Positions 19,401-26,862 of a DNA stretch of 64,000 bases are shown one piece after another. The first letter of the stretch is position 1; each line of letters starts with the position of its first letter. This DNA is from Microbacterium arborescens (GTDB lineage Bacteria > Actinomycetota > Actinomycetes > Actinomycetales > Microbacteriaceae): NCBI RefSeq assembly GCF_030369635.1, contig NZ_CP128474.1, positions 3,224,001 to 3,288,000 of the forward strand, in the 5' to 3' direction. The position numbers were made by a program, and so were the translations under genes. The notes under the pieces were generated by a model that saw only the letters and a program-made list of their open reading frames with translations, was not told the DNA's origin and made no database searches.

Positions 19401-20131
19401 CCGAGCAACCCGGATCCCGTCACCCAGGCAGCACCGTAGTTAGTCGTCCCGCCCGTCCGGAGTCCCGGCGCGTCGATCCTCGTCACAGTGTTGCTGGATA
19501 CGTCATAGCGCAGCAGGTACCCACCCGAACTCGCCGACCAGAAGTAGCCGTCCGCGTAGACAAGATCGTTCGGGCTGTCGTTTCGCACAGTCCCCGAGAA
19601 GGTGTGGGTCTCCTGCGCACCCGTTGCGAGGTCGATCGAGGCGATGACCGTTCCACCGGTCGAGTAGAACCACAACTTCCCGTCGTGGTATTCCATGCCC
19701 GACCAGCCCGTCACATTCGGTGCGACGGGTCCGGTCAGCCCGGCCACTCGGGTCGCCACACCACCCTGACCGATGCGATAGAGCGGGTCGCGCACCGCGG
19801 TGCCCGGGTAGAGCGTCGCATAGATGAAGCCGTCATCCGGGTTGAAAGCCATCGTCGACAGGTCGCCCGGCTGGACGGAACCCAATCGGTCGAAGCTGTA
19901 CTGTCCCGATGTCGGCGAGTATTTGACGTCAAAGAGCGAACCGGCAGATGTCCGGTTCGATTGCAGGAGCCATACCTGAGTCTTGTCGGTGGGCCACGGG
20001 TCACCCGCAGCCGCATTGGCCGCGGTCGCCGCACCCATCACGGCGAGGCTGATGACAGCCGCCCCCGCGCCGACCGTCAGCGCTCTGCGCTTCCAACGCC
20101 CCGGCGGGCGTGCATGTTGCTCATTCGTCAT
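13481..20131 (-). CDS. Giant LAXTG-anchored repeat surface protein with DUF11 domains
   Basis: 2216-residue wall-anchored protein. In order: signal peptide (residues ~1-41, cleavage near ANAAAG); a propeller-like head (~45-290) with repeating FNPDDGFIYATLYP- and YADGYFWSASSGGYL-type blades (DUF6923-like); two DUF11-like beta-sandwiches (~295-420 and ~420-535); a Pro/Glu linker; twelve tandem repeats (~545-2130); a sorting signal LARTG (2175-2179), a hydrophobic helix and a basic tail. The repeats use only eleven amino acids (A, S, D, N, P, T, Q, K, E, V, F) with a single Phe per unit, so they probably form a long, flexible or disordered stalk. LAXTG is the class E sortase motif; the enzyme is not in the window. 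AAAGGAG lies 10 nt before the ATG. An adhesin role is inferred. Confidence 0.88.
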   Translation of the reverse strand: MTNEQHARPPGRWKRRALTVGAGAAVISLAVMGAATAANAAAGDPWPTDKTQVWLLQSNRTSAGSLFDVKYSPTSGQYSFDRLGSVQPGDLSTMAFNPDDGFIYATLYPGTAVRDPLYRIGQGGVATRVAGLTGPVAPNVTGWSGMEYHDGKLWFYSTGGTVIASIDLATGAQETHTFSGTVRNDSPNDLVYADGYFWSASSGGYLLRYDVSSNTVTRIDAPGLRTGGTTNYGAAWVTGSGLLGFVDNASGRVVHVRVAGSQVAEVIGVGTANSTIDNDGAYNFGDPADIALKKTGPVEFMPGESFEYSFTVSNVGSSPSGGWFLKDVLPAGLSNAILVDSPGVTLTTQTGADGRETLLINGGEVGAGEKIDFRVRVTAANDISGCVTNTAELVGMEDDPDYGNNTSSTDCARVVTARLNLDKEVSKVVDTNNNGITDPGDQIFWRFKVTNTGIANIENIAIRDEFLQNAGVGVSCDPIALAPGQSAECESTEPYVITADDAKKGSVENTALATGNVPPGQPGEPGNVESPEDSTKTPVEEPQSNVNASASASASAKADDNSNPSAQAAAQAAASPDAESAASAAATPNAEAAAKAAANPDASSAASADVSSDPSAAAQVSASPAANADNSDKVNADASASVNADASSAAKASATSNSSTDASSEFQANANASASASASAKADDNSNPSAQAAAQAAATPDAESAASAAATPNAEAAAQAAANPDASSAASADVSSDPSAAAQVSASPAANADNSDKVNADASASVNADASSAAKASATSNSSTDASSEFQANANASASASASAKADDNSNPSAQAAAQAAATPDAESAASAAATPNAEAAAKAAANPDASSAASADVSSDPSAAAQVSASPAANADNSDKVNADASASVNADASSAAKASATSNSSTDASSEFQANANASASASASAKADDNSNPSAQAAAQAAATPDAESAASAAATPNAEAAAKAAANPDASSAASADVSSDPSAAAQVSASPAAQADNSDKTNADASVAAESDASSAAKAAATSNSSTDASVQFQADADSSADPNTNVNASASASASAKADDNSNPSAQAAAQAAASPDAESAASAAATPNAEAAAKAAANPDASSAASADVSSDPSAAAQVSASPAAQADNSDKTNADASVAAESDASSAAKAAATSNSSTDASVQFQADADSSADPNTNVNASASASASAKADDNSNPSAQAAAQAAASPDAESAASAAATPNAEAAAKAAANPDASSAASADVSSDPSAAAQVSASPAAQADNSDKTNADASVAAESDASSAAKAAATSNSSTDASVQFQADADSSADPNTNVNASASASASAKADDNSNPSAQAAAQAAASPDAESAASAAATPNAEAAAQAAANPDASSAASADVSSDPSAAAQVSASPAAQADNSDKTNADASVAAESDASSAAKAAATSNSSTDASVQFQADADSSADPNTNVNASASASASAKADDNSNPSAQAAAQAAASPDAESAASAAATPNAEAAAKAAANPDASSAASADVSSDPSAAAQVSASPAAQADNSDKTNADASVAAESDASSAAKAAATSNSSTDASVQFQADADSSADPNTNVNASASASASAKADDNSNPSAQAAAQAAASPDAESAASAAATPNAEAAAKAAANPDASSAASADVSSDPSAAAQVSASPAAQADNSDKTNADASVAAESDASSAAKAAATSNSSTDASVQFQADADSSADPNTNVNASASASASAKADDNSNPSAQAAAQAAASPDAESAASAAATPNAEAAAKAAANPDASSAASADVSSDPSAAAQVSASPAAQADNSDKTNADASVAAESDASSAAKAAATSNSSTDASVQFQADADSSADPNTNVNASASASASAKADDNSNPSAQAAAQAAASPDAESAASAAATPNAEAAAKAAANPDASSAASADVSSDPSAAAQVSASPAAQADNSDKTNADASVAAESDASSAAKAAATSNSSTDASVQFQADADSSADPNTNVNASASASASAKADDNSNPSAQAAAQAAASPDAESAASAAATPNAEAAAKAAANPDASSAASADVSSDPSAAAQVSASPAAQADNSDKTNADASVAAESDASSAAKAAATSNSSTDASVQFQADADSSADPNTNVNASASASVDPGAENSASVDPGAETSASADNGTDPGAQASSNSASSKSDGSLARTGGDTAAAMGIGIGATMLTLLGVLAAVFGRRKNREVEAE
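13741..18500 (-). repeat. Twelve tandem coding repeats (3 x 372 bp, then 9 x ~402 bp)
   Basis: The core encoding ADDNSNPSAQ recurs twelve times. Adjacent copies at the N-terminal side are 372 bp apart (three units of 124 residues) and the rest 402 bp apart (134 residues). Short units end in SSEFQANA; long units end in VQFQADADSSADPNTNV and use T/AAES variants in the second half. Units are nearly identical at DNA level. The few differences (for example GCC/GCA or GAC/GAA in the Ala-Asp tract, and Lys/Gln or Ala/Ser-Pro/Thr-Pro swaps) are shuffled between copies, as expected from recombination between units. Short-read assemblies may misstate copy number. Confidence 0.93.
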
Positions 20132-20215
20132 TCTGAGCGTTCTCCTTTGTTATCGGAAGTACCGGTGTCCCGGTGCTCTTCCCCCAATACGCCGACCGGC
20201 CGAGCCGGACGGCGG

Positions 20216-21388
20216 TCACCGCGAGCCCGCTCCCACGAGCTGCGCGGAGTCTGTGTGGTCCTGGGCTTCGGCCGCGGAGGGATCGACGTCCTCGGTCGTG
20301 GCAGGCATGCGCTGAACCTGGAGTTCTCCCCCTCCGGGACTCGATGCGGCCGCACGCCACTTCTCCGTGAATGTCTGAGCGATTCCCGCCCAAGACCGGT
20401 CGCGGATGAAGATCGCATCGATCGCGACCATCGTCAGCGAGAACCAGGGCAGGCCCATGAGCACGGCGATTCCGATGTGGAAGCCGAGCATTCCGAACAG
20501 CGCGATCAGTCGGGTCGGGCGCGTCAGCAGCATGAACGGGAATCCCGCCTGCAGGAACAGCGTGCCGAGTGTCAGGAAGGCGACAGCCGGCCCCCAGGCC
20601 ATGAAGAAGTCCGACAACGCGGGCCAGGTGCCGAAACGCGCCGTCTCGAGCGGGTGATAGATCGCCCAGCCCTCACGCCAGGGTGCGCCGCCGGCCTTGA
20701 ACAGGGCGCCCGAGGTGTACACGAAGATGACCTGTGCGGCCAGAGCGACGAGCGTGAGGTTGTGCGCGACGATGCCGATCTGACGCGGCGCGGATCCATC
20801 GCGGAACCACTCGCCCTTGCGTGCCCGACGGCGAGCGTCGAGCGACCACCGCGCGGCAGGGTCAGCGAAGAAGAGCAGGATCATCGCGATGCGGAACATG
20901 TTGTCGCCCTGGTCGCCGACCATGTCGTTGGCCTCGATGAAACCGACCCAGAGGCAGAAGAACACCGGAAGCACGACGCGGAATCGCCAGCCGAGGATGA
21001 ACAGGATGCTCAGGCCGATCAGCGCGACGTAGAGCGTGGAGTAGGCCAGGTCGTTGCCCATGGCGTTGTGGAATGACGAGAAGAGCCAGATTCTCGGAAA
21101 GTCGCTGAGCGGGTCCGCCATCTCGCGGTTCCAGGCGGAGCCCGAGCCGAACGAGTAGTAGCGGGTGTTGAAGTTCGTCAGCAGCAGTCCGAGTCCGGTG
21201 AGGCCGAACAGGATGCGGGTCACGGCCAGGCCGTAGAGCGCCTTCTTCGAGTCATGAAGCCAGTGGTTCGCGGCCGAGAACGTGCGGGTCGCGGCGACAG
21301 TCGTGGTCTGTGCGAACTGCGCGATGAGCGAGCCGACGAAGGTGAGGATGCGGGGCGTCGCCGTAGCGTTCGAGTCGGTGGTGCTCAT
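20216..21388 (-). CDS. HTTM domain-containing membrane protein
   Basis: 390-residue polytopic membrane protein of the HTTM (vitamin-K-dependent gamma-carboxylase-like) family. Segments such as ALYGLAVTRILFGLTGLGLLL, GDQGDNMFRIAMILLFF and TRPTRLIALFGMLGFHIGIAVLMGL-type helices fit a four-to-eight-helix core. Bacterial members are mostly of unknown function. The gene overlaps the upstream DUF5819 gene by 4 bp (ATGA), and this pairing recurs in actinobacteria. It ends 85 bp before the giant surface-protein start on the same strand, but that gap has its own strong ribosome-binding site. A role in processing or exporting surface molecules is possible but not shown. Confidence 0.85.
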   Translation of the reverse strand: MSTTDSNATATPRILTFVGSLIAQFAQTTTVAATRTFSAANHWLHDSKKALYGLAVTRILFGLTGLGLLLTNFNTRYYSFGSGSAWNREMADPLSDFPRIWLFSSFHNAMGNDLAYSTLYVALIGLSILFILGWRFRVVLPVFFCLWVGFIEANDMVGDQGDNMFRIAMILLFFADPAARWSLDARRRARKGEWFRDGSAPRQIGIVAHNLTLVALAAQVIFVYTSGALFKAGGAPWREGWAIYHPLETARFGTWPALSDFFMAWGPAVAFLTLGTLFLQAGFPFMLLTRPTRLIALFGMLGFHIGIAVLMGLPWFSLTMVAIDAIFIRDRSWAGIAQTFTEKWRAAASSPGGGELQVQRMPATTEDVDPSAAEAQDHTDSAQLVGAGSR

Positions 21389-22209
21389 CGGTTCAGGCCC
21401 TTCAGGTAGGTCTCGTACTGCGACCGGAACACCTCGGCGAAGCGGTCTTCGTTCTGTCCCGGCTCGGTGAACACCTCGCGCCAGCCCGGGCGGATGACGG
21501 TCGGGTCGGGGCGCTGAGCGTTCGGGTTGTTGCGCTCGGCGAACGGCACGACGTTCTGGCGGCTCACGCGGAACTGAACCGCGGTGACGTCGTCTCCCCA
21601 GATCGCGTGGGCGACCTGGGTCGCATAAGCGGTCGCCATGCGGTCGTCGCCGACGTAGGCGTCGGGATCGACCTCGTCGTCAGCACTCTCGAGCTCGGCC
21701 GACAGCGTCGACAGCCACTCGTCACCCATGTGGTTCTCGAGGGTCAGCGCGCGCTGGCTCTCGGACAGCCCGTCCCACGACTTCTTGAAGTTGCTCGCGA
21801 GTTCCTCGGCCTGGATGCCGGCCCGCGGCGGGAACAGGTTGTTCTTCACCATGGAGAGCTCGACATCGGTCGCGCTCACCCAGCCGGTCTCGGACTCGTT
21901 ACCCGCGTCATCTGTCACGAGGGCGCGAACGTTGAAGTGATAGTCGCCGTTGATCGGCTCGGGCGCGAACACACTCCACGACTGACCGAACAGCGGCAGC
22001 ATGTACGAGCTGAGCGCGTTCTCGGGAGGGAGCTGGCGCAGCGCCGAGGGCGGATAGATCCACAAGAACGAGGCGAAGACGTGCCACGCCGTCAACAGCA
22101 CCAGTGCCGTCGAGACGATGCGCACCGTCCATCGTGTCGACGCCTTGGCGTCTCCGTCGTTTCTCGCGGGCGTCGGCCTCCACCGCGCCGATGGCATTGT
22201 CCTGGTCAT
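21385..22209 (-). CDS. DUF5819 family protein
   Basis: 274-residue protein with one N-terminal membrane helix (IVSTALVLLTAWHVFASFLW, residues ~31-50) followed by a soluble extracytoplasmic domain. The segment MLPLFGQSWSVFAPEPIN is typical of DUF5819. No function is assigned. It is translated just before the HTTM gene with an ATGA overlap, suggesting the two act together in the membrane. The start could also be the ATG four codons later (MPSARW). The upstream gap to the E2 gene carries its promoter. Confidence 0.8.
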   Translation of the reverse strand: MTRTMPSARWRPTPARNDGDAKASTRWTVRIVSTALVLLTAWHVFASFLWIYPPSALRQLPPENALSSYMLPLFGQSWSVFAPEPINGDYHFNVRALVTDDAGNESETGWVSATDVELSMVKNNLFPPRAGIQAEELASNFKKSWDGLSESQRALTLENHMGDEWLSTLSAELESADDEVDPDAYVGDDRMATAYATQVAHAIWGDDVTAVQFRVSRQNVVPFAERNNPNAQRPDPTVIRPGWREVFTEPGQNEDRFAEVFRSQYETYLKGLNR

Positions 22210-22514
22210 TTCTCTCCCCGTGTACGTGGTCTCGGGGGCGCCCGTGAATGCGCCCTGACTTCGAGACCGCTGCGACGACGGATCGTGACGCGGAATGCGG
22301 GAAGTTTTTCGTCAGCACGGCGCGGGGCATCCGTGATCGCGGTTTCGGCGTCACGATCCGGGCGCGACGACGTGCCCCCCATGGGTCGACAGCTACCGCT
22401 TCGTCATCGACGAGCGGTACCGGACCTCACCCCGCGGGGATTCCCTCCCACGCCGAAGGGGGGAGCGTGATCACGCTCCCCCCTTCGCAGGTCTCCGACG
22501 ACGTACCGGCGGAA
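22210..22514. other. Intergenic region between DUF5819 and E2 genes
   Basis: A 305-bp gap with no credible gene on either strand. It holds the promoter of the DUF5819-HTTM pair at its low-coordinate side (minus strand) and the E2 operon terminator at 22454-22487. Several short frames cross it but have no ribosome-binding site or recognisable product. Confidence 0.6.
22454..22487 (-). terminator. 34-nt perfect palindrome after the E2 gene
   Basis: CGAAGGGGGGAGCGTGA is followed directly by its reverse complement (17-bp arms, centre TGATCA). It lies 27 nt downstream of the E2 stop on the minus strand and is the strongest hairpin in the gap. No T-run follows. Likely transcription terminator or 3' RNA-stabilising stem of the dehydrogenase operon. 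Confidence 0.72.
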
Positions 22515-23861
22515 TCAGTCCAGCAGCAGTGCGGGTTCCTCCAAGACGGATGCCACGTCGGCGATGAACCGGCTCATGCCGTCACCGTCCACGACACGGT
22601 GGTCGAACGAGCCCGACACGGTCGTGACGAAGCGAGGACGCACCTCGCCGTCGACGACCCACGGCTTCTGCCGGATGGTTCCCATCGCGACGATCCCCGA
22701 CTCGCCGGGGTTGATGATCGGGGTGCCGGCATCCATGCCGAACACGCCGATGTTCGTGATCGTGATGGTGCCGCCCTGCTGCTCGGCGGGGGAGGTCTTC
22801 CCCTCGCGCGCGGTGAGCGTCAGCTTCTCGAGCGCGCGGGCGAGGCCGCGCATGTTCAGGTCTTGGGCGTCCTTGATGTTCGGCACGAGCAGGCCTCGCG
22901 GAGTCGCCGCCGCGATGCCGAGGTTGACGTAGTGACGCACCCGGATCTCAGCGCCGTTCTCGGTCTCGACCCACGCCGCGTTCACCATGGGCGTGCGGCG
23001 CACCGCCCACACGACGGCACGCGCCATGATCAGCAGCGGTGAGACCTTGATGTCGGCGAAGTCGGGCGACGCCTTCATCCGCTTGACGAGTTCCATCGTG
23101 CGCGTCGCGTCGACGTCGGTCCACACCGATACGTGCGGCGCGGTGTGCGCGGAGTCGACCATGTGCTTGGCCGTGACCTTGCGCACGCCCTTGACCGGGA
23201 TCGTCTCCTCGCGGTCGTCAACCGGCCCGGCCGACACGACCGCCGGCGGAACCGGGATGGTCTGCTCGCGCACCTCGGGTCGGGCAGGCGTCTGCAGGTT
23301 GCGGAAGACGGATGCCTGCGACGCATGGTTGACGACATCCTCGCGGGTCACCTCGCCCGCGGCTCCTGTCGGCGTGACCGACGCGAGATCGACGCCGAGG
23401 TCGCGCGCGAGCTTGCGGATCGGGGGCTTCGCGACGACGCCCACAGCGGCACGGGCCGGCGGCTCAGCCGGCTTGCGGCGACGCGACTGCACCTGACCGG
23501 CTCCGCCGTACCCGACGAGGACCGAACCGTTCTCTTCCGCTGCATCACCGGCGGCGGCCGGCTTCTCGGCAGGGGTCTCGCCATGCTCGGAGTTGCCGCT
23601 CGCGGCATCCGCTCCCCCGGCCGCGCCCGCGATCGTGATGATCGCGGCCCCCACCTCGACAGTGGTGCCTTCGTCGACGAGCAGCTCGCCGACCGTGCCC
23701 GAGAACGGCGACGGCAGTTCGACGAGCGACTTGGCGGTCTCGATCTCGACGAGGACGTCGTTGACCGCGACCTCGTCGCCGGCGGCCACGCGCCACTGCA
23801 CGATCTCGGCCTCGGTGAGGCCTTCGCCGACGTCCGGCAGATGGAAGGTCTGGGTGCTCAT
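22515..23861 (-). CDS. 2-oxoacid dehydrogenase complex E2, dihydrolipoamide acyltransferase
   Basis: Core acyltransferase of about 448 residues. N-terminal lipoyl domain with the modified lysine in [12 protein letters not shown] (~residue 44), an Ala/Gly/Glu linker, an E1/E3-binding domain ([20 protein letters not shown], near 170-190), then the catalytic domain with active-site [14 protein letters not shown] near the C terminus. A single lipoyl domain suits branched-chain 2-oxoacid (BkdC-like) or pyruvate complexes. Start ATG at 23861 is preceded by AGAGGA and opens directly into [14 protein letters not shown]; upstream frame extension is not credible. Last gene of an E1alpha-E1beta-E2 operon. 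Confidence 0.92.
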   Translation of the reverse strand: MSTQTFHLPDVGEGLTEAEIVQWRVAAGDEVAVNDVLVEIETAKSLVELPSPFSGTVGELLVDEGTTVEVGAAIITIAGAAGGADAASGNSEHGETPAEKPAAAGDAAEENGSVLVGYGGAGQVQSRRRKPAEPPARAAVGVVAKPPIRKLARDLGVDLASVTPTGAAGEVTREDVVNHASQASVFRNLQTPARPEVREQTIPVPPAVVSAGPVDDREETIPVKGVRKVTAKHMVDSAHTAPHVSVWTDVDATRTMELVKRMKASPDFADIKVSPLLIMARAVVWAVRRTPMVNAAWVETENGAEIRVRHYVNLGIAAATPRGLLVPNIKDAQDLNMRGLARALEKLTLTAREGKTSPAEQQGGTITITNIGVFGMDAGTPIINPGESGIVAMGTIRQKPWVVDGEVRPRFVTTVSGSFDHRVVDGDGMSRFIADVASVLEEPALLLD

Positions 23862-23892
23862 GAGGGAATCCTCTCGCAGGCGCGTCGGGTGG

Positions 23893-24873
23893 TCAGTAGG
23901 CGAGGGCGCGGTCGACGGCCTCGAGGATGCGGTCGGCGTCGGGGAGGTACGCGCCCTCGAGCTTCGCCGCCGGGAACGGGACATCGAAGCCCGACACCCG
24001 CAGCACGGGAGCCTCGAGCGAGAAGAACGCCTGCTCGGTCACCGTCGCGGCGATCTCGGAGCCCAGCGATGTGAAGCCGGGGGCCTCCTGGCCGTAGACC
24101 ATGCGTCCGGTGCGCCGCACCGAGTCGAGGATCGGGCCGTAATCGACGGGCGACAGCGAGCGCAGGTCGACGACCTCGCACGACACGCCCTCGCTCTCGG
24201 CGAGCGCGGCAGCCTGCAACAGCACCGTCACCATCGCACCGTGGCCCACGAGCGTGACGTCGGTTCCGCGGCGGACCACGCGCGAGGCGTGCAGCGGCAG
24301 TGCCCGCGCGGCGAGATCGACCTCGCCCTTGGTCCAGTAGCGCGACTTCGGCTCGAGGAAGACGATCGGGTCGTTCGAGGAGATGGCGTCCTGGATCATC
24401 CAGTACGCGTCGTTCGGCGTCGAGGGCGACACGACCCGCAGACCCGGGGTGTGCGTGAAGTACGCCTCCGGGCTCTCCTGGTGGTGCTCGACGGCGCCGA
24501 TGTGCCCGCCGTAGGGAATCCGGATGACGACGGGGAACGACATCCGCCCATCGTGCCGGTTCGTGAGCTTCGCGAGCTGCGTCGTGATCTGGTCGAAGGC
24601 GGGGAAGACGAATCCGTCGAACTGGATCTCGCACACCGGCCGGAAGCCGGCCATCGCGAGTCCGATCGCGGTTCCGACGATGCCCGACTCGGCGAGGGGC
24701 GTGTCGAGTACGCGTCGGTCGCCGAACTCGGCCTGCAGCCCCTCGGTGACGCGGAACACGCCCCCGAGGCGGCCGATGTCCTCGCCCATCATCAGCACGT
24801 GGTCATCGGCCTGCATCGCGGCGCGCATGCCCGCGTTGAGCGCCTTGCTGAACGGCAGCGTCTCGACGCTCAT
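23893..24873 (-). CDS. 2-oxoacid dehydrogenase E1 component, beta subunit
   Basis: Transketolase-like pyrimidine-binding and C-terminal domains in about 326 residues, length typical of PdhB/BkdB. Recognisable segments: [19 protein letters not shown] (glutamate near the thiamin pyrimidine), [18 protein letters not shown] and [13 protein letters not shown]. It forms the alpha2beta2 decarboxylase with the preceding gene's product. Start ATG at 24873 overlaps the alpha stop by 4 bp (ATGA), so equimolar synthesis is expected; a longer frame upstream would extend into the alpha gene. Confidence 0.92.
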   Translation of the reverse strand: MSVETLPFSKALNAGMRAAMQADDHVLMMGEDIGRLGGVFRVTEGLQAEFGDRRVLDTPLAESGIVGTAIGLAMAGFRPVCEIQFDGFVFPAFDQITTQLAKLTNRHDGRMSFPVVIRIPYGGHIGAVEHHQESPEAYFTHTPGLRVVSPSTPNDAYWMIQDAISSNDPIVFLEPKSRYWTKGEVDLAARALPLHASRVVRRGTDVTLVGHGAMVTVLLQAAALAESEGVSCEVVDLRSLSPVDYGPILDSVRRTGRMVYGQEAPGFTSLGSEIAATVTEQAFFSLEAPVLRVSGFDVPFPAAKLEGAYLPDADRILEAVDRALAY

Positions 24874-26006
24874 GCGCGTCCCTCCTCGAAGGATGCCTCG
24901 TAGTCGGCGAGCCACTTCCGCTGCCGATCGACGAGAGGGTGCTGCTCGCTGTAGACGTGAGCGAACATGCTGTCGGCCTCGGGAGCGGTGAGCTGGTTCG
25001 TGCGGACCCGGACGTCGTCGGCATAGGCCGCAGCCTCGGCATCCACGTCGTCGAAGAAGGATGCGGCGGCGCCGCGGCTCTCGAGATAGGCGCGCATACG
25101 GGCGATCGGGTCGCGCCGCGCCCAGAAGGCCTCTTCGTCGCTCGTGCGGTACTTCGTCGGGTCGTCGCTCGTCGTGTGCGCACCCATGCGGTAGGTCAGC
25201 GCCTCGATCGCACGGGGCCCCTCACCGGAGCGGGCCTCGTCGAGGGCGAGCTTGGTGACGGCATAGCTGGCGAGCACATCGTTGCCGTCGACACGGATCG
25301 ACGGCATCCCATAGCCGGCGCCGCGGCGCACGAGCGGGACCTTGGACTGCGTCGAGACCGGCACCGAGATCGCCCAGTGGTTGTTCTGCAGGAAGAAGAC
25401 CTGCGGGGTGTTGTAGCTCGTGGCGAAGACCATCGCCTCGTGCACGTCGCCCTGGCTCGAGGCGCCGTCGCCGTAGTAGACGATGACCGCTTCGTCGCGC
25501 TCGGGGTCGCCCGTGCCGGTGCGCCCGTCGAAGACCATCCCCATGCCGTAGCCCGAGGCGTGCAGCGTCTGCGAGCCGAGCACGAGCGTGTAGATGTGGG
25601 TGTTGCCGTTGCGGGGGTCGGTCGGGTCCCACCCGCCGTGGGTGAGGCCGCGCATGAGCCGGATGATGTCGATCGGGTCGACGCCGCGGATCGTGCAGAC
25701 CACATGCTCGCGGTACGACGGGAAGAGGTGGTCCTGGGGCCGGGTCGCCCGCGCGGAACCGACCTGAGCGGCCTCCTGGCCGAACGACGGAGGCCAGAGC
25801 GCGAGCTGCCCCTGACGCTGCAGGTTCGTGGCCTGGCGGTCGAAGGCCCGCACCGTCACCATGTCGCGGTAGAACGTCTCGAGCTCCGTGTCGGCGAGCG
25901 CCTCGATCACCGGCAAGTAGCGTTCGGCTTCGGGCGACGGGTCGAGTGAGCCGTCGGCCGCGAGGACGCGGACGAGAGCGGGATCGAGTTCAGCTTCGTC
26001 GGTCAC
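24870..26006 (-). CDS. pdhA: 2-oxoacid dehydrogenase E1 component, alpha subunit (pyruvate or branched-chain)
   Basis: Thiamin-diphosphate-dependent decarboxylase subunit of 378 residues. The ThDP motif is GDGASSQGDVHEAMVFATSY ... NN (around residues 168-197), and the phosphorylation-loop-like YRMGAHTTSDDPTKYR follows. Catalyses oxidative decarboxylation of pyruvate or branched-chain 2-oxoacids and acyl transfer to E2 lipoate. Sequence alone does not separate Pdh from Bkd; most high-GC actinobacteria use AceE for pyruvate, which favours the branched-chain role. First gene of the operon. No E3 (dihydrolipoyl dehydrogenase) gene is present in the window. Confidence 0.9.
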   Translation of the reverse strand: MTDEAELDPALVRVLAADGSLDPSPEAERYLPVIEALADTELETFYRDMVTVRAFDRQATNLQRQGQLALWPPSFGQEAAQVGSARATRPQDHLFPSYREHVVCTIRGVDPIDIIRLMRGLTHGGWDPTDPRNGNTHIYTLVLGSQTLHASGYGMGMVFDGRTGTGDPERDEAVIVYYGDGASSQGDVHEAMVFATSYNTPQVFFLQNNHWAISVPVSTQSKVPLVRRGAGYGMPSIRVDGNDVLASYAVTKLALDEARSGEGPRAIEALTYRMGAHTTSDDPTKYRTSDEEAFWARRDPIARMRAYLESRGAAASFFDDVDAEAAAYADDVRVRTNQLTAPEADSMFAHVYSEQHPLVDRQRKWLADYEASFEEGRA

Positions 26007-26130
26007 CCTCCCACGCTAACGCCCCCGGTATGACCCGATCTGCATGCGGTCGACAACGGATGCCGCGATTCGCGGTCGACACGGCACAACCCGGGGTGGG
26101 TTGGTGGGGGGCGGGGTGGGCGTGGCGCGG

Positions 26131-26202
26131 ATGCAAGGGATCGTGGCCGACACCCCGGGGCGACGGCATCCGAGTCGGGGTGTCGCACTGGATCCCTTGC
26201 AT
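26131..26202. repeat. ~72-bp palindromic intergenic element, copy 1
   Basis: Outer arms ATGCAAGGGATC and GATCCCTTGCAT are exact complements. Inner arms GACACCCCG and CGGGGTGTC also pair, leaving a GGCATCCG-containing centre. Same layout at 26751, 36652 and 37306. It stands about 50 bp upstream of the small START-like gene at 26252. Confidence 0.85.
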
Positions 26203-26251
26203 CGCGGTGCGACGGGCGCGAGCGGGCGGGGGGGGGTGGGAGGATCGGCGG

Positions 26252-26698
26252 ATGACGTCGTCATTCGAGATCGTGACGCGCGCCGCGGTATCGGCGGAGG
26301 CGCTGTTCGACGCGTCGCGTGACATCGGGGCGCACGTCGCCTCGATGCGCGGCACCGGCGAGCGCGCGATCGATGGTGTGACGAGCGGCCTGATCGGGCT
26401 CGACGAAACGGTGACCTGGCGGGCGTGGCATTTCGGCATCCCGTTCCGGATGACGTCGCGGGTCACGGCACTCGACCGGCCGCTCCGCTTCGTCGACGAG
26501 CAGGTCTCCGGGCCGTTCCGCGTGTTCCGGCACGAGCACCTCTATGTCGAGCGCGACGGGATGACGATCATGACCGACCGCGTGACCCTCGCCTCGCCCG
26601 TTCTCGGCCGAATCGCCGAACGCCTCGTGCTCGTACCCTATTTGCGCCGCCTGCTCACCCGCCGGGCCGAGCATCTGGTGACGTCCGTCTCGGGCTGA
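26252..26698 (+). CDS. SRPBCC (START/Bet v 1-like) family protein
   Basis: 148-residue cytoplasmic protein with the polyketide-cyclase/dehydrase-like helix-grip pattern: FEIVTRAAVSAEALFDASRD at the start, a beta-rich middle (FRMTSRVTALDRPLRFVDEQ) and a C-terminal helix LVLVPYLRRLLTRRAEHLV. The fold binds a hydrophobic ligand; the ligand here is unknown. The downstream segment RVFRHEHLYVERDG resembles cell-division-inhibitor-like SRPBCC proteins. Start ATG at 26252 follows GGGAGGATCGGCGG. Isolated gene, with a palindromic element on each side. Confidence 0.8.
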   Translation: MTSSFEIVTRAAVSAEALFDASRDIGAHVASMRGTGERAIDGVTSGLIGLDETVTWRAWHFGIPFRMTSRVTALDRPLRFVDEQVSGPFRVFRHEHLYVERDGMTIMTDRVTLASPVLGRIAERLVLVPYLRRLLTRRAEHLVTSVSG

Positions 26699-26750
26699 TC
26701 GCCGCGCCGCGTCCGGCCACGCGTGCCGCCCGCGCCGCGCACACACCGCG

Positions 26751-26822
26751 ATACAAGGGATCACGACCGACACCCCGGGCCGGCGGCATCCGCACCGGGG
26801 TGTTGCGGTCGATTCCTTGCAT
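26751..26822. repeat. ~72-bp palindromic intergenic element, copy 2
   Basis: Same length and structure as copy 1: ATACAAGGGATC ... GATTCCTTGCAT outer arms (one mismatch pair on each side) and ACACCCCG ... CGGGGTGT inner arms, centre GGCGGCATCCG. Followed by ATCCGCGCAC, a tail also found after copy 3. It lies between the SRPBCC stop and the 3' end of the GH13 gene. Confidence 0.85.
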
Positions 26823-26862
26823 CCGCGCACGGGCACCCACACCCCCACCACGCCGGGGCCGG

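Noticed and set aside
19367..21076. Long plus-strand open frame (569 codons) across the giant gene's 5' end and the HTTM gene
   Set aside because: Antisense to two well-supported genes, Arg/Gln/Glu-rich product typical of GC-rich shadow frames, crosses a gene boundary.
26261..26862. C-terminal extension of the GH13 frame through the palindrome and SRPBCC gene
   Set aside because: Arises from the frameshift; the family-like C terminus lies in the other frame and stops at 26863.
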